From Flavobacterium resistens (GTDB lineage Bacteria; Bacteroidota; Bacteroidia; Flavobacteriales; Flavobacteriaceae): a stretch of DNA of 64,000 nucleotides. Location of the stretch: assembly GCF_900182645.1 (NCBI RefSeq), contig NZ_FXTA01000002.1, positions 248,001-312,000 on the forward strand, written 5' to 3'. This document shows, in pieces, positions 9,401-17,420 of this stretch (position 1 is its first letter; each line of letters starts with the position of its first letter). Below the pieces are notes generated by a model. That model was given only the letters and a program-made list of their open reading frames with translations, was not told the origin of the DNA and ran no database searches. A program made the translations under genes and the position numbers.

Positions 9401-12400
9401 GTATCAATTCCTAAATCAATTAGTTTCTTTTCAAAATTTGAATCTGGAATTTTAACAAATTCAGGAGAGCAATCCAGGCTATATTTTGCTGTTGCATCTT
9501 TTAGGTTTGACCAATTTGTATTAGAATAAGCAACGTCATCAACAAGAATACAAGTTAAATTTGGGTTATTGTTGAAATTTGTGTACTTACGGTCTAAAAT
9601 AGTATTGTTTCCGTTTTTTAGATTCAATGAAGTTAATTTATTCAGATCGACTTGTAAACGAGTTAGTTTAGTATTGTTAGAAATATCAACGTTTGTTAAT
9701 AAATTAGAATAACAGTAAAAAATATTCAATTCAGTATTTTTCGAAACATCGATGGTTGTCAAAGAATTATCAAAAACAGTTAAGTTGGTTAACAATATAT
9801 TTTTTGATACATCTAAAGCAGTCAATTGATTTATCTCACAATTAAGGCCATACAATTTTGTGTTTTTTGAAATATCAAGAGAAGTAAGCTTGTTCTCAGA
9901 ACAAATTATAAAACCTAATTTAATATTATTTGTAACATCAAGATTAGTTAAAGCGTTTTTTTGACAAGTTAAGTCTGTTAAAGCAATATTGTCGGAAACA
10001 TCTAATGAGGTTAATAAGTTATCATGGCAATTTAGAACATTTATATTTGGTGCGTTTTTTACATTTAAACTTGTTAATTTATTGGAGTTACATTGAACAA
10101 AAGCCACAGCATTGTTTTTAGATAAATCTAATGTGTTTAATTGATTACTGAAAACAACTACATTAATTAGCTTTGGGTTTTTTGATACATCTAAAGCAGT
10201 CAATTGATTATTATCAGCAAATAAATCAATAAGATTGATGTTTTGACTTACATCCAAAGTTGTTAATTCATTTTTGCTCAAAGATATACTGCGTAATAAA
10301 TCGTTTGACTGAATGTTTACATCTTTCAGTTTATTTTCTGCTACATTTACTGAAATCATACTTTTATTCGAAGAAAGATCTAAAGTTGTTAATTGATTCT
10401 TAGCTGCAGATAGTACGGTTAATGCCTTAAATGCTTCAATTCCTTTTAAGTCTTTAATAGAAGAATTTGTAATGTCTAATGAAGTTAGAGCGGCAATTTT
10501 TGATGTCAAAACTTTTCCGTCTGCAGTTCCGGAATCAATTCCTAAAGCGATCAATTTATTTTCAAAATTCACATCAGGTATTTGTGTAAATATTGAGGAA
10601 CAGTTTGTATTATAAGTAGCTGTAGCATCTTTTACACTCATCCAGTTTGTGTTAGAATACGCATCATTATCAACTTCAATGCAAAGCAAATTAGGGTTAT
10701 TTTTAAAATCTGAAAAAGTTAGATCTAAAATATCGTTATGGCCATTTTTTAAGTTTAAGGTTTGCAGCTGATTATTTTGGCAAGCCAATTCAGTTATTTT
10801 AGGATTTTTAGAAATATCAAGCGAAACTAATTTGTTATCTAAACAATCCAGTAAATTCAATTGAGGATTTAATGATACATCTAAAGCAGATAATTTATTG
10901 CCATGACACATTAATTGCTCTAATGCAATATTTTTCGAAACATCCAGAACGGCTATTTGATTGTAATGACAAACTAGAGAAGTTAAAAGTGTGTTTTTTG
11001 ATACATTTAAACTCGTCAACATATTATTGTCACATCTTAAATCTGTTAAAGCAACATTATTATCAATATTTAAGCTTGTTAATTTATTACTGCTAACAGC
11101 TAAATCCTTTAATTGCGTATTTTGAGATACATCTAAACTTGCCAATTGATTCCTAGCTACGTTTAAGTTGGTCAGATTAGTGTTTTTTGAAACATCTAAA
11201 ACGGTTAATGTATTTAGATTACTGTCAAGTGTTTGTAATAAAATGTTAGCGCTAATATTTAAATTAGAAATTTTATTAGTACTAATATTTAAATCCAGTA
11301 ATTGTGTATTTTGAGATAAATCTAAACTTGTAATTTGATTATTAAATACATTTAAATTGGTCAATTTACTATTAGCTGAAAGATTTAAGTTTGTTATTTT
11401 GTTTCTTGAGCAATCAAGTGCTTCTAATAAAGTGTTAGAACTGATGTCTAGACTAGTCAACTTATTATTTCCAATATTTAAAATTTTTAGTTTTGTGTTT
11501 TGAGATAGATTTACACTAGTTAATTGACTGTTAGATACGTATAAGCTGGTCAATGATGTGAATTTTTCTATCCCGGTTAAATCTGATATAGGGTAATCAT
11601 AAAGGCTCAGAGTAGTTACTGAACTAATATTTGACGTTAAGACTTGTCCGTCAGGAGTTCCAGAATCAATTCCTTTGGCAATTAAAGTTTTCTCAAAATT
11701 GATATCAGGAATTAAAGTATAAGGGCTAGGCGGACATGAAGTTTCATTAAAAGTTGCAGAAACATCTTTTATAGTTGACCAGTTTGTTGTTGAATAAGAT
11801 GTGTTATCTACTAGTATACATGCTAAATTAGGATTGTTATTAAGCTTTGTTGAAGCCTTTTTTAAATTTGTATTATTTCCATTTTTTAGATTAAGTGTAT
11901 AAAGATTATTATCGTTACAAGTTAAATCAGTCAAGACGGTATTTTTGGAAAAATCTAAATTGGTGATTTTATTTTTTGCGCAATATACTGCATCAAGCAA
12001 AGTGTTTTTAGAAACATTCAGATTTAGTAACTGATTTTGTTCGCAATTTAAAGTCGTTAATGCGCTATTTTTACTAATGTCAAGAGTTGTTAAAGAATTT
12101 GAGTAACATTCAAGATAATATAAAAGCGTATTTTTAGAAAGATCTAAAGAAGTCAATTTGTTCTGACCACATTCTAACCCGCGTAACTGTAAATTATTAG
12201 AAACATCTAATGTAGAAATTTGATTGCTGAAACAATATAATTGTTCTAGTGCCGTATTTTGCGAGACATTTAAAGCTGTCAATAAATTACTTTGGCAATC
12301 CAATTCCTTTAATTTACTATTCGCCGAAACATTTAAAACAGCTAGTTGATTGTTATATACCTGCAGTACCTCTAGCTGTGAGTTTTGGGAAACATTTATG

Positions 12401-13476
12401 CTTGTTAATTTATTATAGGAAGCATTTAAAACTTTCAAAGCAACAAAATCCTGAATTCCGGTTAAGTCAGTAATAGAACTTGACGCAATATTAAGCGATG
12501 AAACTTTTGAGATATCGAATGTCAGGACTTTTCCATTTTTTCCGTCTTTATCAATTCCAAGAGAAATCAATTTGTTCTCAAAATTTGGGTCGGGAATAGC
12601 AGTATAACCGTAACAATTAGTGCTGAAAGATGCTGTAGCTTCTTTTAAACTTAACCAATAACGATCAGAATATGTTGGGTCATCTACTTGCACACATTTT
12701 ATAGCATAACTTCTTTTAATATCAAAAGTTGTAAAATTGGTATTATTTCCATTTTTCACATTTAAAGAAATCAAAGAACTCGCATCGCTAGATTTGAAAG
12801 AAGTTAATTTTGGACAGTTAGAAATATCAATGCTTTTGATGCCTGTAGCAGAGCAGTCAAGAGCAATCAAATTGGTGTTTTTAGAAAAATCTAAAGCGGT
12901 TAATGGACCATTACTAGAACAGTTTAAATTTTTTAATGCAGTATTGTTAGTTATATCTAAGCTTGTTATTTGGTTTAAAGTGCAAGAAAAATCTGTTAAT
13001 AATATATTTTTAGAAATATCAAGACTGGTAATCTTATTAGAAGTACAATAAAAAGTCTTTAATGCAGTATTGTTGGCAACATCTAAACTGGTCAATTGAT
13101 TACTTTGAATATCCAACCAATCTAATTTAGTGTTATTTGAGAGATCAATTGTTGTTAATTTATTATTGTAAAGAGTTAAAGTGGTCAAAGCCGTCAATTT
13201 TGTAATATCTAGTGTGGTAATGTAATTATCACGGCAGATAAGTTTTTCTAGACTAACAAAGTCTTGAATACCAGTTAAATCGGTAATTGAACTGTTTTGA
13301 ACATCTAAAACCGTCAAATTAGAAATTTTAGAGGTTAGAACCTGTCCATCGACAACACCAGAATCAATTCCTAAAGCGATTAATTTTTTTTCAAAATTAA
13401 CATCAGGAATTGCAGTATACTGCGCATAAATTGAAAAGTTAGCTAATAAAAGCAACAAAAGTAGTTTTGTCTTCAT
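6472..13476 (-). CDS. Giant T9SS-secreted LRR protein with eight modules (2334 aa)
   Basis: The signal peptide differs from that of the downstream paralogue by one residue. Eight modules begin near residues 20, 290, 585, 965, 1340, 1572, 1805 and 1950. Each has an N-terminal cap (IPDxNFExKLIxLGID plus DLTGIxxF), a run of 21-residue LRRs (LDVSKNTxLxxLxCxxNxLTS), and a C-terminal cap (LKNGNN ... CIxVDDxxYSNxNW). By hand I count about 7, 8, 12, 12, 5, 5, 1 and 8 repeats per module, roughly 58 in all. The last ~80 residues are a T9SS sorting domain (YPNPTKGEVNIL, GQLVKSF, LPRGVYYLYL). No enzyme motif is visible. Export and attachment at the cell surface follow from the sorting domain; adhesion or ligand binding is inference. 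The high internal DNA similarity should make the gene prone to recombination. Confidence 0.92.
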   Translation of the reverse strand: MKTKLLLLLLLANFSIYAQYTAIPDVNFEKKLIALGIDSGVVDGQVLTSKISNLTVLDVQNSSITDLTGIQDFVSLEKLICRDNYITTLDITKLTALTTLTLYNNKLTTIDLSNNTKLDWLDIQSNQLTSLDVANNTALKTFYCTSNKITSLDISKNILLTDFSCTLNQITSLDITNNTALKNLNCSSNGPLTALDFSKNTNLIALDCSATGIKSIDISNCPKLTSFKSSDASSLISLNVKNGNNTNFTTFDIKRSYAIKCVQVDDPTYSDRYWLSLKEATASFSTNCYGYTAIPDPNFENKLISLGIDKDGKNGKVLTFDISKVSSLNIASSSITDLTGIQDFVALKVLNASYNKLTSINVSQNSQLEVLQVYNNQLAVLNVSANSKLKELDCQSNLLTALNVSQNTALEQLYCFSNQISTLDVSNNLQLRGLECGQNKLTSLDLSKNTLLYYLECYSNSLTTLDISKNSALTTLNCEQNQLLNLNVSKNTLLDAVYCAKNKITNLDFSKNTVLTDLTCNDNNLYTLNLKNGNNTNLKKASTKLNNNPNLACILVDNTSYSTTNWSTIKDVSATFNETSCPPSPYTLIPDINFEKTLIAKGIDSGTPDGQVLTSNISSVTTLSLYDYPISDLTGIEKFTSLTSLYVSNSQLTSVNLSQNTKLKILNIGNNKLTSLDISSNTLLEALDCSRNKITNLNLSANSKLTNLNVFNNQITSLDLSQNTQLLDLNISTNKISNLNISANILLQTLDSNLNTLTVLDVSKNTNLTNLNVARNQLASLDVSQNTQLKDLAVSSNKLTSLNIDNNVALTDLRCDNNMLTSLNVSKNTLLTSLVCHYNQIAVLDVSKNIALEQLMCHGNKLSALDVSLNPQLNLLDCLDNKLVSLDISKNPKITELACQNNQLQTLNLKNGHNDILDLTFSDFKNNPNLLCIEVDNDAYSNTNWMSVKDATATYNTNCSSIFTQIPDVNFENKLIALGIDSGTADGKVLTSKIAALTSLDITNSSIKDLKGIEAFKALTVLSAAKNQLTTLDLSSNKSMISVNVAENKLKDVNIQSNDLLRSISLSKNELTTLDVSQNINLIDLFADNNQLTALDVSKNPKLINVVVFSNQLNTLDLSKNNAVAFVQCNSNKLTSLNVKNAPNINVLNCHDNLLTSLDVSDNIALTDLTCQKNALTNLDVTNNIKLGFIICSENKLTSLDISKNTKLYGLNCEINQLTALDVSKNILLTNLTVFDNSLTTIDVSKNTELNIFYCYSNLLTNVDISNNTKLTRLQVDLNKLTSLNLKNGNNTILDRKYTNFNNNPNLTCILVDDVAYSNTNWSNLKDATAKYSLDCSPEFVKIPDSNFEKKLIDLGIDTGNPDGQVLKSKISTLTYLNVEKSDITDLTGIEDFTELQYLIFSSNKVSSVDLSKNLMLETLWLDDNNLTTLDISKNIKLRMLISQKNQISSIDLSQNINLSNLGIDNNKLTELNLSNNKQLKYLNASANQLTSLDLSQNNKLEVVYINDNQLESVNLKNGNNTLIPGQRSSLDLTNNLNLKCILVDDTKYADNNWSNSKDATASFSTDCLPTYTLIPDVNFEQKLISLGLDSGPTDGKVLTSNISTVKDMNLYFSNISDLTGIENFKALDSLNVMSNKLTRLDVSKNLALKYLVANYNNLTTIDLSKNVALEYVIISNNSLKAIDVSKNLNLQYFTCSSNQITDIDVSNNKSLILFNCETNQITKIDVSKNKSLTNFRCSDNPLLTNVNLKNGNNGSMQLESYVINFTKNPLLTCILVDNAIYSNEKWSAFKDATASYSTVDCAAVTAIPDSAFEDKLIALGIDKDGKNGTVLNSSISSVTSLNVLNSTIKDLTGIKGFTSLQTLNCSGNQLSALDISQNKNLTSLDCSSNKLVSLNLKNGNNKNFTNNSNFTKNSDLSCIQVDDQTYSNQNWTSFKDNTANYNIDCTPYTTLVDTNFEQKLIDLGIDKDGLNGKIATADISKITYLDLSGSNITDISGIEYFTALTYLDLSSNNLTSIDVSKNTALTKLDLYNNQLKTLDVTKNTKLLNLGVEKNQITNLDISQNKELLFVNVADNLLTNFNLTSNTALTMIDCSKNNLTQLNVSNAPNLTFLVCGQNNIASLDLSANTKLENLYCYNNVLTILDLSKNVQLKTLNAAWNQLTNVDLSHNPKLELVFLEFNPLTSLNVQNGNNKNFILPSQTGKKTVTEIYTSFLGNKTLTCIKVDDVAYSNQNWSKIKETTTSYSETCTLGLEDSVFDKAAIYPNPTKGEVNILNVAVEKVTVYNSAGQLVKSFKLNASDTNNQIDLSGLPRGVYYLYLINQDASSAKKIVVE

Positions 13477-13502
13477 AGAATAGATTTAGGTTTTTGGTCG
13501 CG

Positions 13503-13510
13503 CAAGTATA
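13503..13510 (-). promoter_or_regulatory. -7-like box of the giant LRR gene
   Basis: TATACTTG on the minus strand is one base off TAnnTTTG and lies 26 bases before the start codon. The paralogue has TATTCTTG at the equivalent place, and both are followed by GC-CGACCAAA-like sequence, so the promoter seems to have been duplicated with the gene. Confidence 0.4.
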
Positions 13511-13530
13511 AATAATTTCTGCAGAGAATC

Positions 13531-13551
13531 CTTACGGAAAACCGTAGTGAT
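13531..13551. promoter_or_regulatory. Inverted motif upstream of the giant LRR gene
   Basis: TACGG-AAAA-CCGTA (13533-13546), with half-site extensions CT before and GTGAT after, is centred 63 bases before the LRR start codon and about 20 bases upstream of its -7-like box. It is the most symmetric of three similar sites in the window. It is about 220 bases from the divergent protease gene, so it probably serves the LRR gene. Confidence 0.55.
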
Positions 13552-13742
13552 GTTGTTTTTTGACATTTCGTTAAAATTTCCAGAAGTAGAAAGCCTTTAT
13601 ATTTTATAAGAATATTTTTAAGTATTTGATACAAAGCTTCTTTTGTTAGCTTTCTGTTTCCTTAAAGTAAATTTAAATAATCATAAGACAGTGTTAATCG
13701 TTAGTTTTTTGTAACAAAAAATCCTAATTTAGGCGCATCTTT

Positions 13743-13750
13743 TAACTTTG
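13743..13750 (+). promoter_or_regulatory. -7 box of the subtilisin-like protease gene
   Basis: TAACTTTG matches the Bacteroidota -7 consensus TAnnTTTG exactly and lies 18 bases before the ATG. No good -33 element is visible at the usual spacing. Confidence 0.5.
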
Positions 13751-13768
13751 ATATTAAATTAAGATTAC

Positions 13769-15403
13769 ATGAGTTATAATAAACCTATTAAATTATCTGC
13801 TTTTGCTTTGCTAGGTTTAGCAGGTTGCGGAACAACTTTACAAGCACAATCTTCTGCTTCTAAAGAGTTTATAAAAGCACCTTTGGCTGTTGTTAAAAAA
13901 GCACCGGTTACTGAAAATGAATTGAAAAGATGGAGTCATCTTGATTTGGTAAAAGATTCTATTCCGGGAATGAGTGTTGACAGAGCTTACGCTGAGTTAT
14001 TGCAAGGAAAAACAGGTCAAAAAGTGATTGTAGGAATTGTAGATTCTGGTATCGATATCGAACACGAAGATTTGCAAGGAATGATCTGGACAAACCCAAA
14101 AGAAATTCCAGGAAACGGAATTGACGACGATAAAAACGGATTTATCGATGATGTTCATGGTTGGAATTTTCTTGGAAATGCCGTTCACGAAAATCTTGAA
14201 CTGACGCGTATTGTGAAAAAGGGTGATGATGGTTCTGCGCAATATAAAGCTGCATTAGCACAATATAATGAGAAATATGAAGAAGCTTTAAGAAATAAGA
14301 GACAAGTCGATTTTTTATTAAATGTTCATAATACAATCAAAAAAGAGTTAAATAAAAAGACTTATAAAATAGAAGATTTAGCTGCTATTACTTCGACAAA
14401 TCAAAATGTTTTAAATAGTAAGGAAGTAATGACCCAGGTTTTTACAAATGCAGGCCCAACTTTTGATCCAGAGGCTGATTTTGAAGAATACAGAGAGCAA
14501 GTTTATGATGAATTGGATTATAATTTAAACAAAGAATACGACGGAAGAAAAGTCGTAGGCGATAATCCTGATGATATCAAAAACAACCATTACGGAAATA
14601 ATGTTGTTTTTGGCCCAGATAAAGAAAAAGCACTTCACGGAACTCACGTTGCCGGAATTATTGCGCAGGTTCGCGGGAATAATTTAGGCGGAGACGGAAT
14701 AACAAACAATGTTGAAATCTTAACTGTAAGAGCAGTTCCTGATGGAGATGAATATGATAAAGATATTGCATTGGCAATTCGTTATGCAGTTGACAACGGA
14801 GCAAAAGTAATCAATGGAAGTTTTGGAAAAAGCTATTCTCCGCACAAAGACTGGGTTTACGATGCATTAAGCTATGCAGCAAAAAAAGATGTTTTAATCG
14901 TGCATGCAGCAGGTAATGACGGCTATAATATTGATGAAACTAAAAACATCAATTATCCAAATGATTCTAAAGACAACGTAAAAGAATTTACAAACAACGT
15001 TATTACAATTGGTGCAATCAATAAAGAATACGGAGAAAATGTAGTGGCAGGATTCTCGAATTTCGGAAAAATAAATGTAGACGTTTTTGCTCCGGGTGAA
15101 GAAATTTATGCAACAATTCCAAACAATAAATACAAATATTTGCAAGGAACTTCAATGGCGGCTCCAAATGCAGCAGGAGTAGCGGCATTGATTCGTTCAT
15201 ATTATCCAAAACTAAAAGCGGTTCAGGTAAAACAAATTTTAATGGATTCTGGAGTGGCGCTTCCATCAAAAGTAGTTTTGGGCGAAGGCGAAAATCCAGG
15301 TGAAAAACCAGCTGCGGTTTCTTCGGCAGAATCTTCAAAAACAGCCAAAATGGTAAATGCTTATAATGCTTTGCTAATGGCTGAAAAAATGTCAAAAAAA
15401 TAA
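13769..15403 (+). CDS. Subtilisin-like S8 serine protease, probable lipoprotein
   Basis: 544 residues with the full S8 triad: Asp92 (GIVDSGIDIEHED), His290 (LHGTHVAGI) and Ser462 (GTSMAAPNAAG). The oxyanion Asn is in AAGNDG (Asn383). The N-terminus has a lipobox (LLGLAGC, Cys20), suggesting a membrane-anchored periplasmic or surface enzyme rather than a T9SS cargo; there is no T9SS sorting domain. The spacing between Asp and His is almost 200 residues, far more than in classical subtilisins. It includes a charged, helical insertion at about residues 140-275. The C-terminus after the catalytic domain is short. The ATG is supported by a -7 box 18 bases upstream. A terminator hairpin follows at 15427-15454. 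Confidence 0.93.
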   Translation: MSYNKPIKLSAFALLGLAGCGTTLQAQSSASKEFIKAPLAVVKKAPVTENELKRWSHLDLVKDSIPGMSVDRAYAELLQGKTGQKVIVGIVDSGIDIEHEDLQGMIWTNPKEIPGNGIDDDKNGFIDDVHGWNFLGNAVHENLELTRIVKKGDDGSAQYKAALAQYNEKYEEALRNKRQVDFLLNVHNTIKKELNKKTYKIEDLAAITSTNQNVLNSKEVMTQVFTNAGPTFDPEADFEEYREQVYDELDYNLNKEYDGRKVVGDNPDDIKNNHYGNNVVFGPDKEKALHGTHVAGIIAQVRGNNLGGDGITNNVEILTVRAVPDGDEYDKDIALAIRYAVDNGAKVINGSFGKSYSPHKDWVYDALSYAAKKDVLIVHAAGNDGYNIDETKNINYPNDSKDNVKEFTNNVITIGAINKEYGENVVAGFSNFGKINVDVFAPGEEIYATIPNNKYKYLQGTSMAAPNAAGVAALIRSYYPKLKAVQVKQILMDSGVALPSKVVLGEGENPGEKPAAVSSAESSKTAKMVNAYNALLMAEKMSKK

Positions 15404-15426
15404 TCAAGTAAAATATACTAATCCGG

Positions 15427-15454
15427 TGGAAGGGTGGCAGCCCTTCCATTTTAT
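15427..15454 (+). terminator. Terminator after the S8 protease gene
   Basis: An 8-bp stem (15427-15434 with 15441-15448, TGGAAGGG/CCCTTCCA) with a 6-base loop is followed by TTTTATT. It would fall inside the coding region if the next gene started at an upstream ATG, which argues for the start at 15465. Confidence 0.7.
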
Positions 15455-15464
15455 TAAAATAACC

Positions 15465-17345
15465 ATGCGAAAAATAATACTATTATCCTTTCTGAGTTTG
15501 GGTTTAAACTCTGCTTTTGCGCAAAGTGCTCCTTACTGGCAACAACACGTAGATTACAAAATGGAAGTATCGATGGATGTAAAAAGCTATCAATACAAAG
15601 GAAAACAAGAGTTAGTTTATACTAATAATTCTCCTGATACTTTACGAAAAGTTTTTTATCATTTGTATCCAAATGCATTTCAGCCAGGAAGCGAAATGGA
15701 CGCTCGTTTGCATTCTATAAAAGATCCAGATGCAAGAATGGTGAATAAAGTAAAAGATGCTGAAGGAAAAGAAATTAAACAAAGCCGAATTGAAACTTTA
15801 AAGCCAAATGAAATTGGTTTCTTAAAAGTTAGCAATTTTAAGCAAGATGGTGTTGCCGCTCAAACAAGACTTTCTTCAACGATTTTGGAAGTAACTTTGG
15901 CTAAACCAATTTTACCAGGTTCAAAAACTACTTTTACGTTAGATTTTGATGGTCAGGTTCCGGTTCAAATTCGTCGTTCTGGACGAAATAATAAAGAAGG
16001 TGTTGAACTTTCAATGTCACAATGGTATCCAAAATTAGCCGAATTCGATTTTGAAGGATGGCATGCAGATCCTTATGTAGCAAGAGAATTTCACGGTGTT
16101 TGGGGAGATTTTGATGTAAAAATCACAATCGATAAAGACTACACAATCGGAGGTTCAGGATATTTGCAAGATAAAAATTCAATTGGACACGGTTATGAAG
16201 ATGCTGGTGTAACAGTTGTTTATCCGAAAAAAGCAAAAACTTTGACTTGGCATTTTATCGCGCCAAATGTTCACGATTTCACATGGGCAGCTGATAAAGC
16301 ATATACGCATGATATTGTTAAAGGACCAAACGATGTTGATTTACACTTTTTCTATAAAAATGATGAAAAAACTACTGGAAACTGGAAACAGTTAGAGCCT
16401 TTAATGGTAAAAGTTATGGATTATTACAACCACAGAGTTGGACAATATCCGTACAAACAATATTCATTTATTCAAGGTGGTGATGGCGGAATGGAATACG
16501 CAATGTGTACTTTAATGTTAGGAAGCGGAACTCTTGAGGGAATTCTAGGAACTGCAACGCACGAATTAGGTCACTCTTGGTTTCAGCATATTTTGGCTTC
16601 AAACGAATCAAAACATCCTTGGATGGACGAAGGTTTTACAACTTACATCGAAGACAGTGCTTTGAATGAATTAAAAGGAGACAAAAAAGAAGTAAATCCA
16701 TTTAAAGGAAATTATACAGCTTATTACAATTTAGTAAATTCTGGAAAAGAACAACCTCAAACTACACATGGTGACCGTTATGATGAAAACCGTCCGTACA
16801 GTATTTCATCTTATGTAAAAGGAAGTATTTTCCTTTCTCAGTTAGAATATGTAATTGGAAAAGAAAATGTTGATGCAACTTTAAAAAGATATTTCAACGA
16901 TTTCAAATTCAAACATCCAACGCCAAATGATATCAAAAGAACGGCAGAAAGAGTTTCTGGTGCTGATTTAGATTGGTATTTAGTAGATTGGGCACAAACA
17001 GCAAACACAATTGATTACGGAATTAAAGACGTTGCTGATAATGCTGGAAAAACAACTGTTACTTTAGAAAGAATTGGAAGAATGCCAATGCCAATCGATT
17101 TAAAAGTGGATTACACTGATGGAACTTCTGAGACGTTCTACATTCCTTTAAGAATGATGAATTTCATCAAACCAAATCCAAATCCAAACGAGAAAAGAAC
17201 AGTTCTAGAAGATTGGGCTTGGGCGCAGTCAAACTATAGTTTTTCAATTGATAAAAACAAAACTGCAATCAAAAAAATCACTATCGATCCAAGCGGATTA
17301 ATGGCTGATATTAAAGCTGCAAATAATGTTTTTGAAGTGAAGTAA
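15465..17345 (+). CDS. M1-family metallopeptidase (aminopeptidase), exported
   Basis: 626 residues from the chosen ATG. This start gives a clean signal peptide (MRKIILLSFLSLGLNSAFAQ). An in-frame ATG at 15426 would add 13 residues encoded by a terminator hairpin and is rejected. The zinc site is HELGH (His366, Glu367, His370) with the third ligand Glu389 in WMDEGF, the HExxH-18-E spacing of family M1. The substrate-recognition motif reads GGMEYAM, a variant of GAMEN. The N-terminal beta-domain (about 25-220) and catalytic domain are present; the C-terminal domain is short. Probably periplasmic peptide degradation, perhaps finishing the work of the upstream protease (inference). Confidence 0.92.
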   Translation: MRKIILLSFLSLGLNSAFAQSAPYWQQHVDYKMEVSMDVKSYQYKGKQELVYTNNSPDTLRKVFYHLYPNAFQPGSEMDARLHSIKDPDARMVNKVKDAEGKEIKQSRIETLKPNEIGFLKVSNFKQDGVAAQTRLSSTILEVTLAKPILPGSKTTFTLDFDGQVPVQIRRSGRNNKEGVELSMSQWYPKLAEFDFEGWHADPYVAREFHGVWGDFDVKITIDKDYTIGGSGYLQDKNSIGHGYEDAGVTVVYPKKAKTLTWHFIAPNVHDFTWAADKAYTHDIVKGPNDVDLHFFYKNDEKTTGNWKQLEPLMVKVMDYYNHRVGQYPYKQYSFIQGGDGGMEYAMCTLMLGSGTLEGILGTATHELGHSWFQHILASNESKHPWMDEGFTTYIEDSALNELKGDKKEVNPFKGNYTAYYNLVNSGKEQPQTTHGDRYDENRPYSISSYVKGSIFLSQLEYVIGKENVDATLKRYFNDFKFKHPTPNDIKRTAERVSGADLDWYLVDWAQTANTIDYGIKDVADNAGKTTVTLERIGRMPMPIDLKVDYTDGTSETFYIPLRMMNFIKPNPNPNEKRTVLEDWAWAQSNYSFSIDKNKTAIKKITIDPSGLMADIKAANNVFEVK

Positions 17346-17360
17346 TTTTCAAAAGATAAT

Positions 17361-17405
17361 AAAAAGAAAGTCCCGTTTAAATTAATAAACGGGACTTTTT
17401 TATTT
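17361..17405. terminator. Bidirectional terminator between M1 peptidase and tdh
   Basis: A perfect 13-bp stem (17367-17379 with 17386-17398) with a 6-base loop has an A-run before and a T-run after it. It lies between convergent genes and can serve both. Confidence 0.9.
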
Positions 17406-17420
17406 TAGAATAATTGAAGC

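Larger units (their letters stand above)
13477..13768. other. Divergent intergenic region between LRR and protease genes
   Basis: This 292-base AT-rich gap holds the LRR promoter with its inverted motif on the left and a -7 box (TAACTTTG) for the protease on the right. I see no gene, hairpin terminator or other repeat in the middle part. Confidence 0.6.

Noticed and set aside
12737..13051. 104-codon plus-strand open frame inside the giant LRR gene
   Set aside because: It mirrors the LRR periodicity on the other strand; it has no independent start signal or family resemblance.
6472..13476. Regularly spaced DNA repeats resembling a CRISPR or minisatellite array
   Set aside because: The 63-base period is exactly 21 codons, the frame stays open for 2334 codons, and the units are degenerate; they are coding LRR repeats.
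15018..15449. 143-codon open frame antisense to the S8 protease
   Set aside because: It is antisense to a well-supported catalytic region and has low-complexity, Leu/Pro/His-rich composition typical of shadow frames.
15426..15464. Upstream ATG extending the M1 peptidase by 13 residues
   Set aside because: The extension is encoded by a terminator hairpin and would bury the signal peptide; the ATG at 15465 is better.
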